Assembly: GCA_937952285.1 (NCBI GenBank)
Contig: CALFZE010000105.1
Coordinates: forward strand, 1 to 35,481
DNA length: 35,481 nt
Direction of reading: 5' to 3'
From: UBA2428 sp002343545
Lineage (GTDB): Bacteria; Bdellovibrionota; UBA2428
The notes under the pieces are model-generated. The model worked only from the letters and a program-made list of their open reading frames with translations. It made no database searches and was not told where the DNA came from. This document shows positions 22,614 through 30,845 of this stretch, piece after piece (within the stretch, counting starts at the first letter, position 1; every line of letters begins with the position of its first letter). Position numbers and translations under genes: made by a program.

Positions 22614-23918
22614 ATGAAAACCGCTTATCTCGTCGCGGGCGTTCGAACGCCTTTCGCCAAATCCGGAACCGAACTCAAGGCCGTGCATCCCGTCGAGCTC
22701 GGGCGCTTCGCGCTGACCGAGCTGCTCGCGCGCACGGGCGCGGGCCTGAGCGAAATCGGCGGGCTGCTCGACGAAGTCATCATCGGGAACACGGGCACGC
22801 CTTCGGACTCGGCCAACATCGCGCGGGTCATCGCCCTGCGCGCCGGCCTGCCGCACGCGCTCTCGGCCTACACGGTCCACCGGAACTGCGCTTCGGGCCT
22901 CGAAGCGCTCTCGCAGGCCGCGCTCAAGGTCGAAGCCGGCGTCGGCGACGTCTACGTCGCGGGCGGCACGGAGTCCATGAGCCAGTTGCCGCTCATCTAC
23001 AACGCGAACGCCGTGCGCTTCTTCGAATCACTCCAGCGCGCGCGCACCCTGGCCGAACGCGCGCAGGCCTTCGCGAAGATTCCCGTGAAGGACTTCCTCG
23101 CGCCGCGCATCTCCATCATGGAAGGCCTCACGGATCCCGTGTGCGCGCTCAACATGGGCCAGACGGCCGAGATCCTCGCGAAGGAATACAAGATCTCGCG
23201 CGAGGAGCAGGATCGCTTCGCGCTCACGAGCCACCAACGCGCCGTCGCCGCCGCGAAGACCGGCGTCTTCCGGGACGAGATCGCGACCTATTCCGTCCCG
23301 CCGAAGTTCGAGAAGACCTTGGCGGTGGACTCGGGCCCGCGCGAGAGCCAGACGATGGAGCAGCTCGCCAAGCTCAAGCCCTACTTCGATCGCAAGTTCG
23401 GCACCGTGACCGTGGGCAACGCCTGCCCGATCACGGACGGCGCGGCCATGCTGCTCGTCGCCTCGGAAGAAGGACTCAAAAAATTGGGCGGCGTGAAGCC
23501 CCTCGCCAAGATCCGCGCCCACGCCTTCGCGGGGCTGGATCCCTCGCGCATGGGGCTCGGCCCGGTCTACGCCTCGGCCAAGGTCCTCAAGCAGTCGGGC
23601 CTTTCGATGGCCGACATGGGCGTCGTCGAGTTGAACGAGGCCTTCGCCGCGCAGGTCCTCGCCTGCCAGCGTGCCTTCGACTCGGCCGACTTCGCCAAGC
23701 GAGAGCTCGGGCTCGCCAAGGCCATCGGCGCGGTCGATCCGGCCAAGCTCAACCCGAACGGCGGCGCCATCGCGATCGGCCACCCCGTCGGCGCGACGGG
23801 CGCGCGCATCGCGCTCACGGCCGCGCTCGAAATGCAGCGCAAGGGCCTCTCGCACGGACTCGCCACGCTTTGCATCGGCGGCGGCCAGGGCGGCAGCGTC
23901 ATCCTCGAAGCGGTTTAA
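22614..23918 (+). CDS. Acetyl-CoA acyltransferase (3-ketoacyl-CoA thiolase)
   Basis: Cleaves 3-ketoacyl-CoA to acetyl-CoA and a shortened acyl-CoA in beta-oxidation. The nucleophile is Cys92 in HRNCASGLEAL. GHPVGATG holds the catalytic His and CIGGGQGGS the second Cys. The length of 434 is closer to FadI-type than to short FadA-type thiolases. TATATT lies 6 nt upstream of the ATG. The downstream gene, 15 nt after its stop, encodes the hydratase/dehydrogenase partner, so the two probably form one trifunctional complex. The symbol is left blank because fadI and fadA cannot be separated by eye. Confidence 0.92.
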   Translation: MKTAYLVAGVRTPFAKSGTELKAVHPVELGRFALTELLARTGAGLSEIGGLLDEVIIGNTGTPSDSANIARVIALRAGLPHALSAYTVHRNCASGLEALSQAALKVEAGVGDVYVAGGTESMSQLPLIYNANAVRFFESLQRARTLAERAQAFAKIPVKDFLAPRISIMEGLTDPVCALNMGQTAEILAKEYKISREEQDRFALTSHQRAVAAAKTGVFRDEIATYSVPPKFEKTLAVDSGPRESQTMEQLAKLKPYFDRKFGTVTVGNACPITDGAAMLLVASEEGLKKLGGVKPLAKIRAHAFAGLDPSRMGLGPVYASAKVLKQSGLSMADMGVVELNEAFAAQVLACQRAFDSADFAKRELGLAKAIGAVDPAKLNPNGGAIAIGHPVGATGARIALTAALEMQRKGLSHGLATLCIGGGQGGSVILEAV

Positions 23919-23933
23919 GGAGAAGATCCGGAC

Positions 23934-26123
23934 ATGAGCAGCGACAATCTCTTCAGCGGTCAGGCTTTCCGTCTCGAACAAAAAGGAGCCGTCGGCGTCC
24001 TCACCTTCGATCTCAAGGACGAGCGGGTGAACAAGCTCTCCGAAGTTCCGATGAACGAGCTCGCTTCGATCCTCGACTTGCTCGCCGCGAAGGCGGGGAC
24101 GCTCGGGATCAAGGCCGTGCTCGTGCGTTCGGCCAAGAAAAACTCCTTTATCGTCGGCGCCGACGTGAACCTCATCGGTAGCCTGCCCGATCGCGCGGCC
24201 GCCGAAAAGGCGGGCCGTCAAGGCCAAGCCGTCTACTCCAAGCTCGAGGACCTCAAGATCCCGACGGTCGCGGCCGTGGACGGTCCCTGCGCGGGCGGCG
24301 GAACCGAGCTCATCCTGGCCTGCCGTCATCGTTTGTGCTCCGACAATCCCAAAACCGCGATCTCGCTCCCCGAAGTCAAACTCGGCTTCCTGCCGGGGTG
24401 GGGCGGAACCTACCGTTTGCCCAAGACGGTAGGCCTCATGACGGCCGTCGACATGATGCTCACGGGCAAATCCATCCGCGCCGACAAGGCCGCGAAGCTC
24501 GGACTCGTGGATCTCGTCGTGCCGGCCGCGATCTTCGAAGAAAAGTCCCTCGAGATCGCCGCGCGCGTCGCCGAAGGCAAGGGCGTGCCGGGCGCCAAGC
24601 CGCGCGTCGTCCCGCTCACCGAAAAAGCCCTCACGGGCAACCCGATCGGTCGCTTCGTGTTCTTCCGCAAAGCGCGCGACCAGGTCCACGCGAGCACGGG
24701 CGGACGCTATCCCTCGCCCCTGCGCATCCTCGATCTTCTCGAGCAGAAGTCGGGCCTGGGCCGCGAAGCCTACATGGACGCCGAGGCGAACGCCTTCGCG
24801 GATCTGTGGTCGTCGCCCGAGTCCAAGAGCCTCGTCGGTCTCTTCCTGATGGGCGAAGCCGCGAAGCGGGACACGGGCAGCGAGCTCACGCCCGAGGCCG
24901 TGGCCAAGCTCCAAGCGACGCGTTCGCTGCTCGTGCTCGGCGCGGGCGTCATGGGCGGCGGCATCGCCGCGGTCTCGGCCGCGGCCGGCGTGCGCACGAC
25001 CCTCAAGGACCTCAACTTCGACGCGATCGCCAAGGGACTCGCGCACGCGCGCTCGCTCTTCGACGCGGACCTGCGCAAGAAGCGCATCACCAAGACGGAA
25101 CTCGAACGCCGGATGGGGCTCGTGCGGGGTCAAATCGACTTCCGCGGCGTGCGCGCGACCGACCTCGTCATCGAGGCCGTCGTCGAGAATATCGACGTCA
25201 AGAAGAAGGTCTTCGCCGAGCTTGAAGAGCAGGTGTCCCCCACGACCGTCATCGCGACGAACACCTCGAGCCTACGCCTGAAAGACATGTTGCCCGCGTT
25301 CAAGGATGCCTCGCGATTCATCGGCCTGCACTTCTTCAATCCCGTGCACAAGATGCCGCTCGTCGAGGTCGTCACGCACCCCGGCGCTTCGCCCGAGGCC
25401 GTCGCGCGCGGCGTGGCCTACGTCAAGTCGATCGGCAAGACGCCCGTCGTCTGCGGCGACGGGCCCGGCTTCATCGTGAACCGACTGCTCATGCCGTGGC
25501 TGAACGAAGCCGCTTTCTGCCTCTGGGAAGGCTACCCGTTCGAAGCGCTCGAAAGGGCGGCGAAAGACTTCGGCATGCCCATGGGACCCTTCGAGCTCCT
25601 CGACGAAGTCGGTCTCGACGTTGCCGCCAAGGTTTGCCACATTTTTCACGATGCCTTCGGCGAGCGCGCCAAGCCGTCGCCGATCCTCGACAAGCTCGTG
25701 GCCGACAAGTCGCGGCTGGGCCGCAAGACGGGCCTCGGGTTCTACGTCTTCGACGCCCCCGGCGGCCGCAAGCAAGGGGTGGACCTCAAAGCGCTCGAAG
25801 GCGTCTTCGCGGGCGCCAAGCCCAGCTCGCCCGAGTTCAACGCCGAAGCGCTCGTGCGCCGCATGTTCTTCCCGATGGTGAACGAAGCCGCGCGAGCCCT
25901 CAAAGAGGGCGTCGTGAATGATCCCGCCAAGGTCGACCTCGCGATGATCTTCGGCACGGGCTTCCCGCCGTTCCGCGGCGGTTTGCTCAAGTGGGCGGAC
26001 TCGCTCGGCGTCGACAAGATCGTGGCCGAACTCGAACGCCTGGGCGAGCTGCACGGCGCCCGGCTGCAACCCTCGTCCGCGCTCCGCGAGATCGCGAAGC
26101 GCGGCGGCTTCTACCGGAGCTGA
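23934..26123 (+). CDS. Enoyl-CoA hydratase / 3-hydroxyacyl-CoA dehydrogenase (FadJ/FadB type)
   Basis: A multifunctional beta-oxidation enzyme. Residues about 1-300 are an enoyl-CoA hydratase domain (NSFIVGADVNLIG, DGPCAGGGTELILACRHRL, SLPEVKLGFLPGWGGTYRLP, with both catalytic Glu positions). Residues about 320-729 are the dehydrogenase. They show the NAD-binding GAGVMGGGIAAVSAAAGV, VIEAVVENIDVKKKVF, GLHFFNPVHKMPLVEVV with the catalytic His, and a C-terminal helical domain. The length of 729 matches FadB/FadJ. It sits directly after the thiolase; kdsB starts 5 nt after its stop. Confidence 0.94.
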   Translation: MSSDNLFSGQAFRLEQKGAVGVLTFDLKDERVNKLSEVPMNELASILDLLAAKAGTLGIKAVLVRSAKKNSFIVGADVNLIGSLPDRAAAEKAGRQGQAVYSKLEDLKIPTVAAVDGPCAGGGTELILACRHRLCSDNPKTAISLPEVKLGFLPGWGGTYRLPKTVGLMTAVDMMLTGKSIRADKAAKLGLVDLVVPAAIFEEKSLEIAARVAEGKGVPGAKPRVVPLTEKALTGNPIGRFVFFRKARDQVHASTGGRYPSPLRILDLLEQKSGLGREAYMDAEANAFADLWSSPESKSLVGLFLMGEAAKRDTGSELTPEAVAKLQATRSLLVLGAGVMGGGIAAVSAAAGVRTTLKDLNFDAIAKGLAHARSLFDADLRKKRITKTELERRMGLVRGQIDFRGVRATDLVIEAVVENIDVKKKVFAELEEQVSPTTVIATNTSSLRLKDMLPAFKDASRFIGLHFFNPVHKMPLVEVVTHPGASPEAVARGVAYVKSIGKTPVVCGDGPGFIVNRLLMPWLNEAAFCLWEGYPFEALERAAKDFGMPMGPFELLDEVGLDVAAKVCHIFHDAFGERAKPSPILDKLVADKSRLGRKTGLGFYVFDAPGGRKQGVDLKALEGVFAGAKPSSPEFNAEALVRRMFFPMVNEAARALKEGVVNDPAKVDLAMIFGTGFPPFRGGLLKWADSLGVDKIVAELERLGELHGARLQPSSALREIAKRGGFYRS

Positions 26124-26128
26124 GCCGC

Positions 26129-26926
26129 GTGGCGCGCGATCTGGTCCTGGCCGTCGTTCCGCTCCGCCTCGCTTCGAGCCGACTGCCCCGCAAGATCCTC
26201 GCGGACGTGGCGGGCTTGCCGCTCGCGGCGCGCAGCCTCGCACGCGTCCACGCCGCCTTCCGCGACGATGCGAGGGCGCGCGTGATCGCGGCCGTCGACG
26301 ACGAAGAGACCTTCGAAGCGCTGCGCCGCCACTCGCTCGGCACCGAAGTCGTCATGACGGACCCCTCGCTCCCGAGCGGCAGCGATCGCGTCTTCGCCGC
26401 CGTCCAGCATCTGCTCAAACGCGAAGCGGGACTCCGCGACGAGATCGCGGCCGTCCTGAACGTGCAAGGCGACATGCCCTTCGCGGGCGCGGACGGTCTG
26501 CGTCAGGTCGGCGAGTACCTCCGCGCGGCCCCGCCCGAGGTCGCGATCGCGACGCTGGCCACGCCCTGGCCCGAGGGTCGCCCCTACGCCGACGTCTCGG
26601 CGGTCAAGGTGCTCGCGAATCGGGAAGGACGCGCGCTTTACTTTTCGCGCCTCGCGATCCCGTACACGGCCACCGCGGTGCCCGAGCAAGGTCCCTACGA
26701 AGGGCGCCTGCACTTGGGCGTCTACGGTTACCGTCTCGAGGCCCTCGCGCGTTTCTGCGCCCAAGCCCCCGTTGCCAGCGAACGGGCCGAAAGCCTGGAG
26801 CAGCTCCGGGCCCTTTGGCTCGGTCTCGACATCCAAGTCCTCGAAACCCAAGCGGGGGAAGGGGAGTCGTACCGGGGCGTGGACACGGCGGAAGACCTGG
26901 CCTGGGCACGGGCTTTCGCCAAGTAA
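26129..26926 (+). CDS. kdsB: 3-deoxy-manno-octulosonate cytidylyltransferase
   Basis: Activates KDO as CMP-KDO for LPS inner core. Motifs are PLRLASSRLPRKILADVAGLPL (nucleotide-binding loop), LNVQGDMPF, FSRLAIPY and HLGVYGYRLEALARF. The start is GTG at 26129; the stop of the preceding fatty-acid gene is 5 nt upstream. The length of 265 is slightly longer than the usual 245-250. Together with kdsA about 860 nt downstream it indicates KDO-containing LPS. Confidence 0.93.
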   Translation: MARDLVLAVVPLRLASSRLPRKILADVAGLPLAARSLARVHAAFRDDARARVIAAVDDEETFEALRRHSLGTEVVMTDPSLPSGSDRVFAAVQHLLKREAGLRDEIAAVLNVQGDMPFAGADGLRQVGEYLRAAPPEVAIATLATPWPEGRPYADVSAVKVLANREGRALYFSRLAIPYTATAVPEQGPYEGRLHLGVYGYRLEALARFCAQAPVASERAESLEQLRALWLGLDIQVLETQAGEGESYRGVDTAEDLAWARAFAK

Positions 26927-26988
26927 AACTCCGCGATTTCCCTTCCTTAGCCCTCAAGCGCGAAGCCTTCGGCGCCGATAAGCGAGGC

Positions 26989-27711
26989 ATGAGATTCTCC
27001 AAGCCTTCCGTCATGACCTTGAGCCTCCTCGCGTGGGGGGCCTTCCTGGGTGCCTGCGCGAGCTCGCCGAACAGCGGCCGCTACCCGGCGACGGCCGCGG
27101 ACGCGACGGCGGCCGATCCGATCACGCCGCTGCTGAACGCCCTCGCCGGAGAATGGACGAGCGAGTGTTTGCCCTACGGGCTCAAAGGCCAAAGCTACGT
27201 CGCTAAGATCGTGATCGATCCGTCGATCGGCCACGAAATCTTCTCGATCTACTCGGACGACAAATGCAGCGTGCCCGAGCGCGAATACGTTTACCCCTTC
27301 GCAAGCTCGACCGTGAGCTTCCCGCCGCCCGTCGCCTCGCTCCCGGCGCGCGTCGAAATCCTTCGCCGCTACGACGTCGCGGGCTCGACCCGCAACGACA
27401 CCGGTACGCCGCGGCCCCTGGGCACGGCCGAGGGCGCGCAGATCGAAGCGCTGAACGGCGTACTGGATCTCGAGCAGTTCCGTCGCTTCTACCTCGAGTC
27501 CGGCTTCCTCTACGGCGTCCACCTGGGCTCCAGCGCCTTGCCGGTGGCCGTGAACGAAGCCGCGCGCGTGCTGAACTACCGCTGCGATACGAAGTTCATC
27601 CCCTCGCAAGGACACTTCTGCCGTCGCTACCATAAGGCTTCGCGTGAACCGGCTTCGGTCGTCGAAGCCGACGGCATGAACTTGCCCCGCGCCCTCCGCG
27701 CGCGCGAGTAG
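26989..27711 (+). CDS. Four-Cys lipoprotein, family A (240 aa)
   Basis: The start at 26989 gives the lipobox LGAC with Cys23. The mature protein carries LAGEWTSECLP (residues 52-62), then DDKCSVPE, LNYRCDTKF and HFCRRYHK. The same order of four Cys and the G-x-W-x-x-E-C-L-P motif recur in the lipoprotein at 34217-34777, so the two are distant paralogues. The fold is unknown; a lipocalin-like or small beta-barrel structure is possible. GATAAG lies 6 nt upstream of the start, with no Shine-Dalgarno. It lies between kdsB and kdsA. Confidence 0.82.
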   Translation: MRFSKPSVMTLSLLAWGAFLGACASSPNSGRYPATAADATAADPITPLLNALAGEWTSECLPYGLKGQSYVAKIVIDPSIGHEIFSIYSDDKCSVPEREYVYPFASSTVSFPPPVASLPARVEILRRYDVAGSTRNDTGTPRPLGTAEGAQIEALNGVLDLEQFRRFYLESGFLYGVHLGSSALPVAVNEAARVLNYRCDTKFIPSQGHFCRRYHKASREPASVVEADGMNLPRALRARE

Positions 27712-27783
27712 CCCAGAGCGTCCCTCGCGTTTTAGCGCGGGGCGCGATTTGAGAAGTCGACGGCCGAACGCTAAGACGAGGGC

Positions 27784-28635
27784 ATGTCGACGCTCAAGCC
27801 GCTCACCGAAACCGTCACCCTCGAAACTCCGCAGGGGCCCATCGTCTGGGGCCGCGGGGACCAGTGGGTGCTCTTCGCGGGGCCCGACAGCTTCGAAGAC
27901 GAAGGTATGGTCACGGAGACCGCGCAGCACCTGAAGAGCGTCTGCGCTCGCCTCGGCATCCCGTGGATCCTCAAATGCTCCTTCGATAAGGCGAACCGCA
28001 CGAGCGGCAAGAGCTTCCGCGGCCTCGGTATGGAAGAAGCCCTCAAAGGCCTCGAGCGCGTGAAGGCCAAGGTCGGCTGCGCGCTCGTCACGGACGTGCA
28101 CGAGACGACGCAAGTCGAGCGCGTCGCGGCCGTGGCCGACGTCATCCAGATTCCCGCCTTCCTCTGTCGCCAGACCGACCTCGTGCAGGCGGCCGCGCGC
28201 ACGGACCGGGTGCTCCACGTCAAGAAGGGCCAATTCGTCTCGCCGTGGGACATGGCTTCGGTCGTCGAGAAGGCCCGCGCCGCGGGTGGCCGCAAAGTTC
28301 TCCTTTGCGAACGGGGCGCGAGCTTCGGTTACAACCGACTCGTGAACGACATGACGGGGCTGGCCGACATGCGCGCGCTCGGATGCCCCGTCGTCATGGA
28401 CGCCACGCACTCCGTGCAAATCCCGAGCGGGAAGGGCACGAGTTCGGACGGCCGTCGCGACATGATTCCGCTCCTCGCGCGGGCCGCCATGGCGGTGGGC
28501 GTGGACGGCGTGTTTTTGGAAACGCACCCGAAGCCGGAAGAGGCGCTCTGCGACGGACCGAGCTCGCTCCCGCTGGCCGAGATGGAGGCGCTGCTCGTTC
28601 AACTCCAGAAAATCTGGCGCGCGATTCAGTCCTAA
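27784..28635 (+). CDS. kdsA: 3-deoxy-8-phosphooctulonate synthase
   Basis: Condenses phosphoenolpyruvate and arabinose 5-phosphate to KDO-8-phosphate. The family pattern is clear: FDKANRTSGKSFRG, IQIPAFLCRQTDL, VKKGQFVSPWD, MDATHSVQIPSG and FLETHPKPEEALCDGPSSLP. In metal-dependent enzymes the ligands are Cys, His, Glu and Asp; here His209, Glu246 and Asp257 are kept, but the Cys of GPC is Asp35 (GPDSFED). Metal-free enzymes have Asn there. The TAAGAC hexamer lies 6 nt upstream of the ATG. It converges with the next gene with only 14 nt between stops. Confidence 0.94.
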   Translation: MSTLKPLTETVTLETPQGPIVWGRGDQWVLFAGPDSFEDEGMVTETAQHLKSVCARLGIPWILKCSFDKANRTSGKSFRGLGMEEALKGLERVKAKVGCALVTDVHETTQVERVAAVADVIQIPAFLCRQTDLVQAAARTDRVLHVKKGQFVSPWDMASVVEKARAAGGRKVLLCERGASFGYNRLVNDMTGLADMRALGCPVVMDATHSVQIPSGKGTSSDGRRDMIPLLARAAMAVGVDGVFLETHPKPEEALCDGPSSLPLAEMEALLVQLQKIWRAIQS

Positions 28636-28649
28636 GACGTTGGCGCGCG

Positions 28650-29132
28650 CTACTTCTTGTGGGGGGCGGGTGAGACGTAGTCTTTCAACTCTTGCGGGAC
28701 CTCGCTCACGATCGCCCCGTCTTTCATGAGCGCGCCGTTCCGGGCCTGCTTGCCTTCGAGTTCGCGGGGAACGTTCACGAGCACGTATTGGGGCTTCGCC
28801 TCGTCGAAATCGTCGACGGGCACGTAGACGGGATCGTCGTTCTTCACGAGGGGATCGCTCGAGCTGGGCGTCGTCTCGGCGGGTAGCCCCGGACGGCGGG
28901 TCGCCTCGCGCACTTGCTCGATGTTCTTCCGGTTGACGGGATCGAGAGCCGAGGCGCTGCCTTTGACCTTCGTTCCGGAGCTTTCCCCCTTCCCGAGGGA
29001 TTCGCCGGATTTGACTTTCGCGGGATGCTTATCGCCTTTATCCGTCGCCCAAACCGCGTAGGTGAGGGTCATAACCGCGCCCAAGGCAAAGGCCGTCAGG
29101 ATGGAGCGGGTCGAAGCAAGCGGCTGACGCAT
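28650..29132 (-). CDS. Membrane-anchored periplasmic protein, function unknown (160 aa)
   Basis: A basic N-terminus followed by LTAFALGAVMTLTYAVWATD forms a signal anchor or signal peptide. The next 50 residues are Lys/Gly/Ser-rich and probably flexible. The rest is acidic then Pro-rich (NDDPVYVPVDDFDEAKPQYV, VSEVPQELKDYVSPAPHKK). No family is recognised. TAAGAT lies exactly 6 nt before the ATG. It is downstream of the ppiD-like gene on the same strand but separated from it by a hairpin. Confidence 0.7.
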   Translation of the reverse strand: MRQPLASTRSILTAFALGAVMTLTYAVWATDKGDKHPAKVKSGESLGKGESSGTKVKGSASALDPVNRKNIEQVREATRRPGLPAETTPSSSDPLVKNDDPVYVPVDDFDEAKPQYVLVNVPRELEGKQARNGALMKDGAIVSEVPQELKDYVSPAPHKK

Positions 29133-29165
29133 AAGTGCATCTTAGCAAAGCCCAACTAGGGGCCC

Positions 29166-29185
29166 CGCGTCAAAGCCCTGACGCG
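29166..29185. terminator. Hairpin, possible weak terminator
   Basis: CGCGTCA pairs with TGACGCG around a 6-nt loop in the gap between the ppiD-like gene and the minus-strand hypothetical gene. There is no clear U-run. Confidence 0.4.
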
Positions 29186-29212
29186 AGACCTCGGGCACCC
29201 GGATGCGGAGGA

Positions 29213-30751
29213 CTAGCGGCCCTGGCCCTGTTGCAAAGCCAGCTGCTGGCGAAGCTGGCCGATGACCTTCTCGGAGCGACGGATTTTCTGAGCCTTTTCC
29301 AGGGCTTCGTAGCGGTTACGAAGGAAAAATTGGAAGGCTTCGTCGGTCTTCTCGTTGCTGCCGACTTCTTCCGCCGGTTGAACTTCGACGAGACGAACGA
29401 GAACGAGGCTATCGCCCGAACTCAAGGGCGAAGCCAAAAGCGGCTTCTCCTTGCTGAGGGCCAAGACTTCCGACAAGCGCGATTCCGCGCCGGCCAAGGG
29501 ACCCGGAGCGGGGTCAAGCGGACTCCAAGCGGGCTGCTTTTGCCAAGCGAGTCCGTAGGCTTTGAGATCCTTCTCGGTGGTCGCCGTATCATTAAAAAAA
29601 AGGCCTTCCACAAAACGTTTCGCCTCGGCCGTGCGGCGCTCTTCGAGCAGAACTTCGGGGGCGATCTCGGCCTGCACGTCGGCCAGCGTCTTCTTGGACG
29701 CCGCCCGACGGTCCTCGAGCTGAATCAAGTGCCAGCCGAAGCTCGACTTCACGGGCTCCGAGATCTGCTTGGCGTCTTTGAGCGAGAAGGCCGCCGATTC
29801 GAAGGCCGGGTCCATCACGCCGCGCGCGAAGTAGTTCAGGTCACCGCCCTGGGCCGCGTTCGACTTGTCTTCGGAGTGCTGCTTGGCCGCATCTTCGAAA
29901 CTCAGTTTGCCGCCCCGGATGTCGGCCAAGAGGCCGCGGATCTTCTTTTCGCCTTCGGCGTCATCCTTCACGAGGATGTGACGGGCGCGGATTTCCTCTT
30001 CCTTCTGAAAACGGGAGAGATGACGATCGAAGTAGCTTTGGAGCTTGGGCTGGTTCGCCGCGTCCTTGGCGAAGGCTTCGGCCTCTTCCTTCGACACCGA
30101 CTTCGGCGAGGGGAAGCTGCGCGGGCTCACCGAAACCGTCTCGTAGACGCGCTTCGCCCGGAGCTCCTTCTCGAGGCGGGCCTCTTCGGGAGACTGGTAA
30201 CCGAGGCCATCGTGGAAGACCTGGCTGAACTGCGAGATGACGGCGCGACGGCCGAGTTCCTTTTCGTAGAGGCCGGGTTCCGCCACCATCTGACGGTAGA
30301 GAACGGGATCGAAGCGGCCGTCTTTGTGGAAAGCCGTTTCGCTCTGGATGAGTTGGCGCACCGACTCCGGCGCGACGACGAAGCCCGCTTTCTCGGCCGT
30401 CGTCTCCATGAAACGCTGTTGAATGAGCTGACCCAAAACGCGATCCGGGGTGACCTGGGCGCGTACCATCTGCTCGAGGAACTTGCGGTTCTCGGGGTTG
30501 CCGCCCGCGGACTTCATCTGTTCGTTCACGAAACGCTCGGCGTCCTGGAGCTGGCGGGAGAGCGCCTCGCGCAGTTCGCGGGAGGAGATCTCGGAGCCCT
30601 CGACGCTCGCGGCCGCACCACCGTCCAGCACACCCATCCCGCCGCCCGCCCGGTCGGAGCCGAACATGCTCACGACCATGCCGACGGCCGAAATTCCGAA
30701 GATCACCATGAAAACGGAGCGGTATTGACGGATCATCTCAAGCATCCCCAC
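29213..30751 (-). CDS. PpiD/SurA-like parvulin chaperone, carrying an adapter-derived segment
   Basis: Membrane-anchored periplasmic peptidyl-prolyl isomerase. The N-terminal anchor is VFMVIFGISAVGMVVSMF, followed by a SurA/PpiD-like N-domain (SVEGSEISSRELREALSRQL). The parvulin domain is near residues 250-350 (ARHILVKDDAEGEKKIRGLL, GGDLNYFARGVMDPAFESAAF, SSFGWHLIQLEDRR), then a C-terminal helical domain. Residues about 384-393 (FFNDTATTE) are encoded by an Illumina adapter-like insert and are probably not real. The start is GTG at 30751; an ATG two codons later is possible. TTGACA at 30779-30774 may belong to its promoter. Confidence 0.87.
   Translation of the reverse strand: MGMLEMIRQYRSVFMVIFGISAVGMVVSMFGSDRAGGGMGVLDGGAAASVEGSEISSRELREALSRQLQDAERFVNEQMKSAGGNPENRKFLEQMVRAQVTPDRVLGQLIQQRFMETTAEKAGFVVAPESVRQLIQSETAFHKDGRFDPVLYRQMVAEPGLYEKELGRRAVISQFSQVFHDGLGYQSPEEARLEKELRAKRVYETVSVSPRSFPSPKSVSKEEAEAFAKDAANQPKLQSYFDRHLSRFQKEEEIRARHILVKDDAEGEKKIRGLLADIRGGKLSFEDAAKQHSEDKSNAAQGGDLNYFARGVMDPAFESAAFSLKDAKQISEPVKSSFGWHLIQLEDRRAASKKTLADVQAEIAPEVLLEERRTAEAKRFVEGLFFNDTATTEKDLKAYGLAWQKQPAWSPLDPAPGPLAGAESRLSEVLALSKEKPLLASPLSSGDSLVLVRLVEVQPAEEVGSNEKTDEAFQFFLRNRYEALEKAQKIRRSEKVIGQLRQQLALQQGQGR
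29572..29601 (-). other. Illumina P5 adapter-like sequence with T8 tract (assembly artefact)
   Basis: On the minus strand eight T are followed by a 22-nt exact match to the start of the Illumina P5 oligonucleotide (29593-29572). The translation FFNDTATTE in this frame, and FFLMIRRPP in the opposite strand's frame, are known signatures of adapter contamination in assemblies. The true bases between the flanks are therefore unknown. Confidence 0.9.
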
Positions 30752-30830
30752 ATCATCGGCGATCCTTTTTATCTGTCAACGCGGGTCGGGCGGTCTTTTA
30801 GCGAGGCCTTTTGCTCCCGAAGGGCCGTGC

Positions 30831-30836
30831 TACAAT
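30831..30836 (+). promoter_or_regulatory. -10-like element of mreC
   Basis: TACAAT lies 9 nt before the mreC ATG, with no Shine-Dalgarno in between. It may drive a nearly leaderless transcript. No good -35 is seen (TTGCTC at 30811 is too close). Confidence 0.4.
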
Positions 30837-30845
30837 CGATCGAAT

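Noticed and set aside
23028..25133. Minus-strand ORF of 701 aa
   Set aside because: It is antisense to the thiolase and the hydratase/dehydrogenase gene, both with full catalytic motifs.
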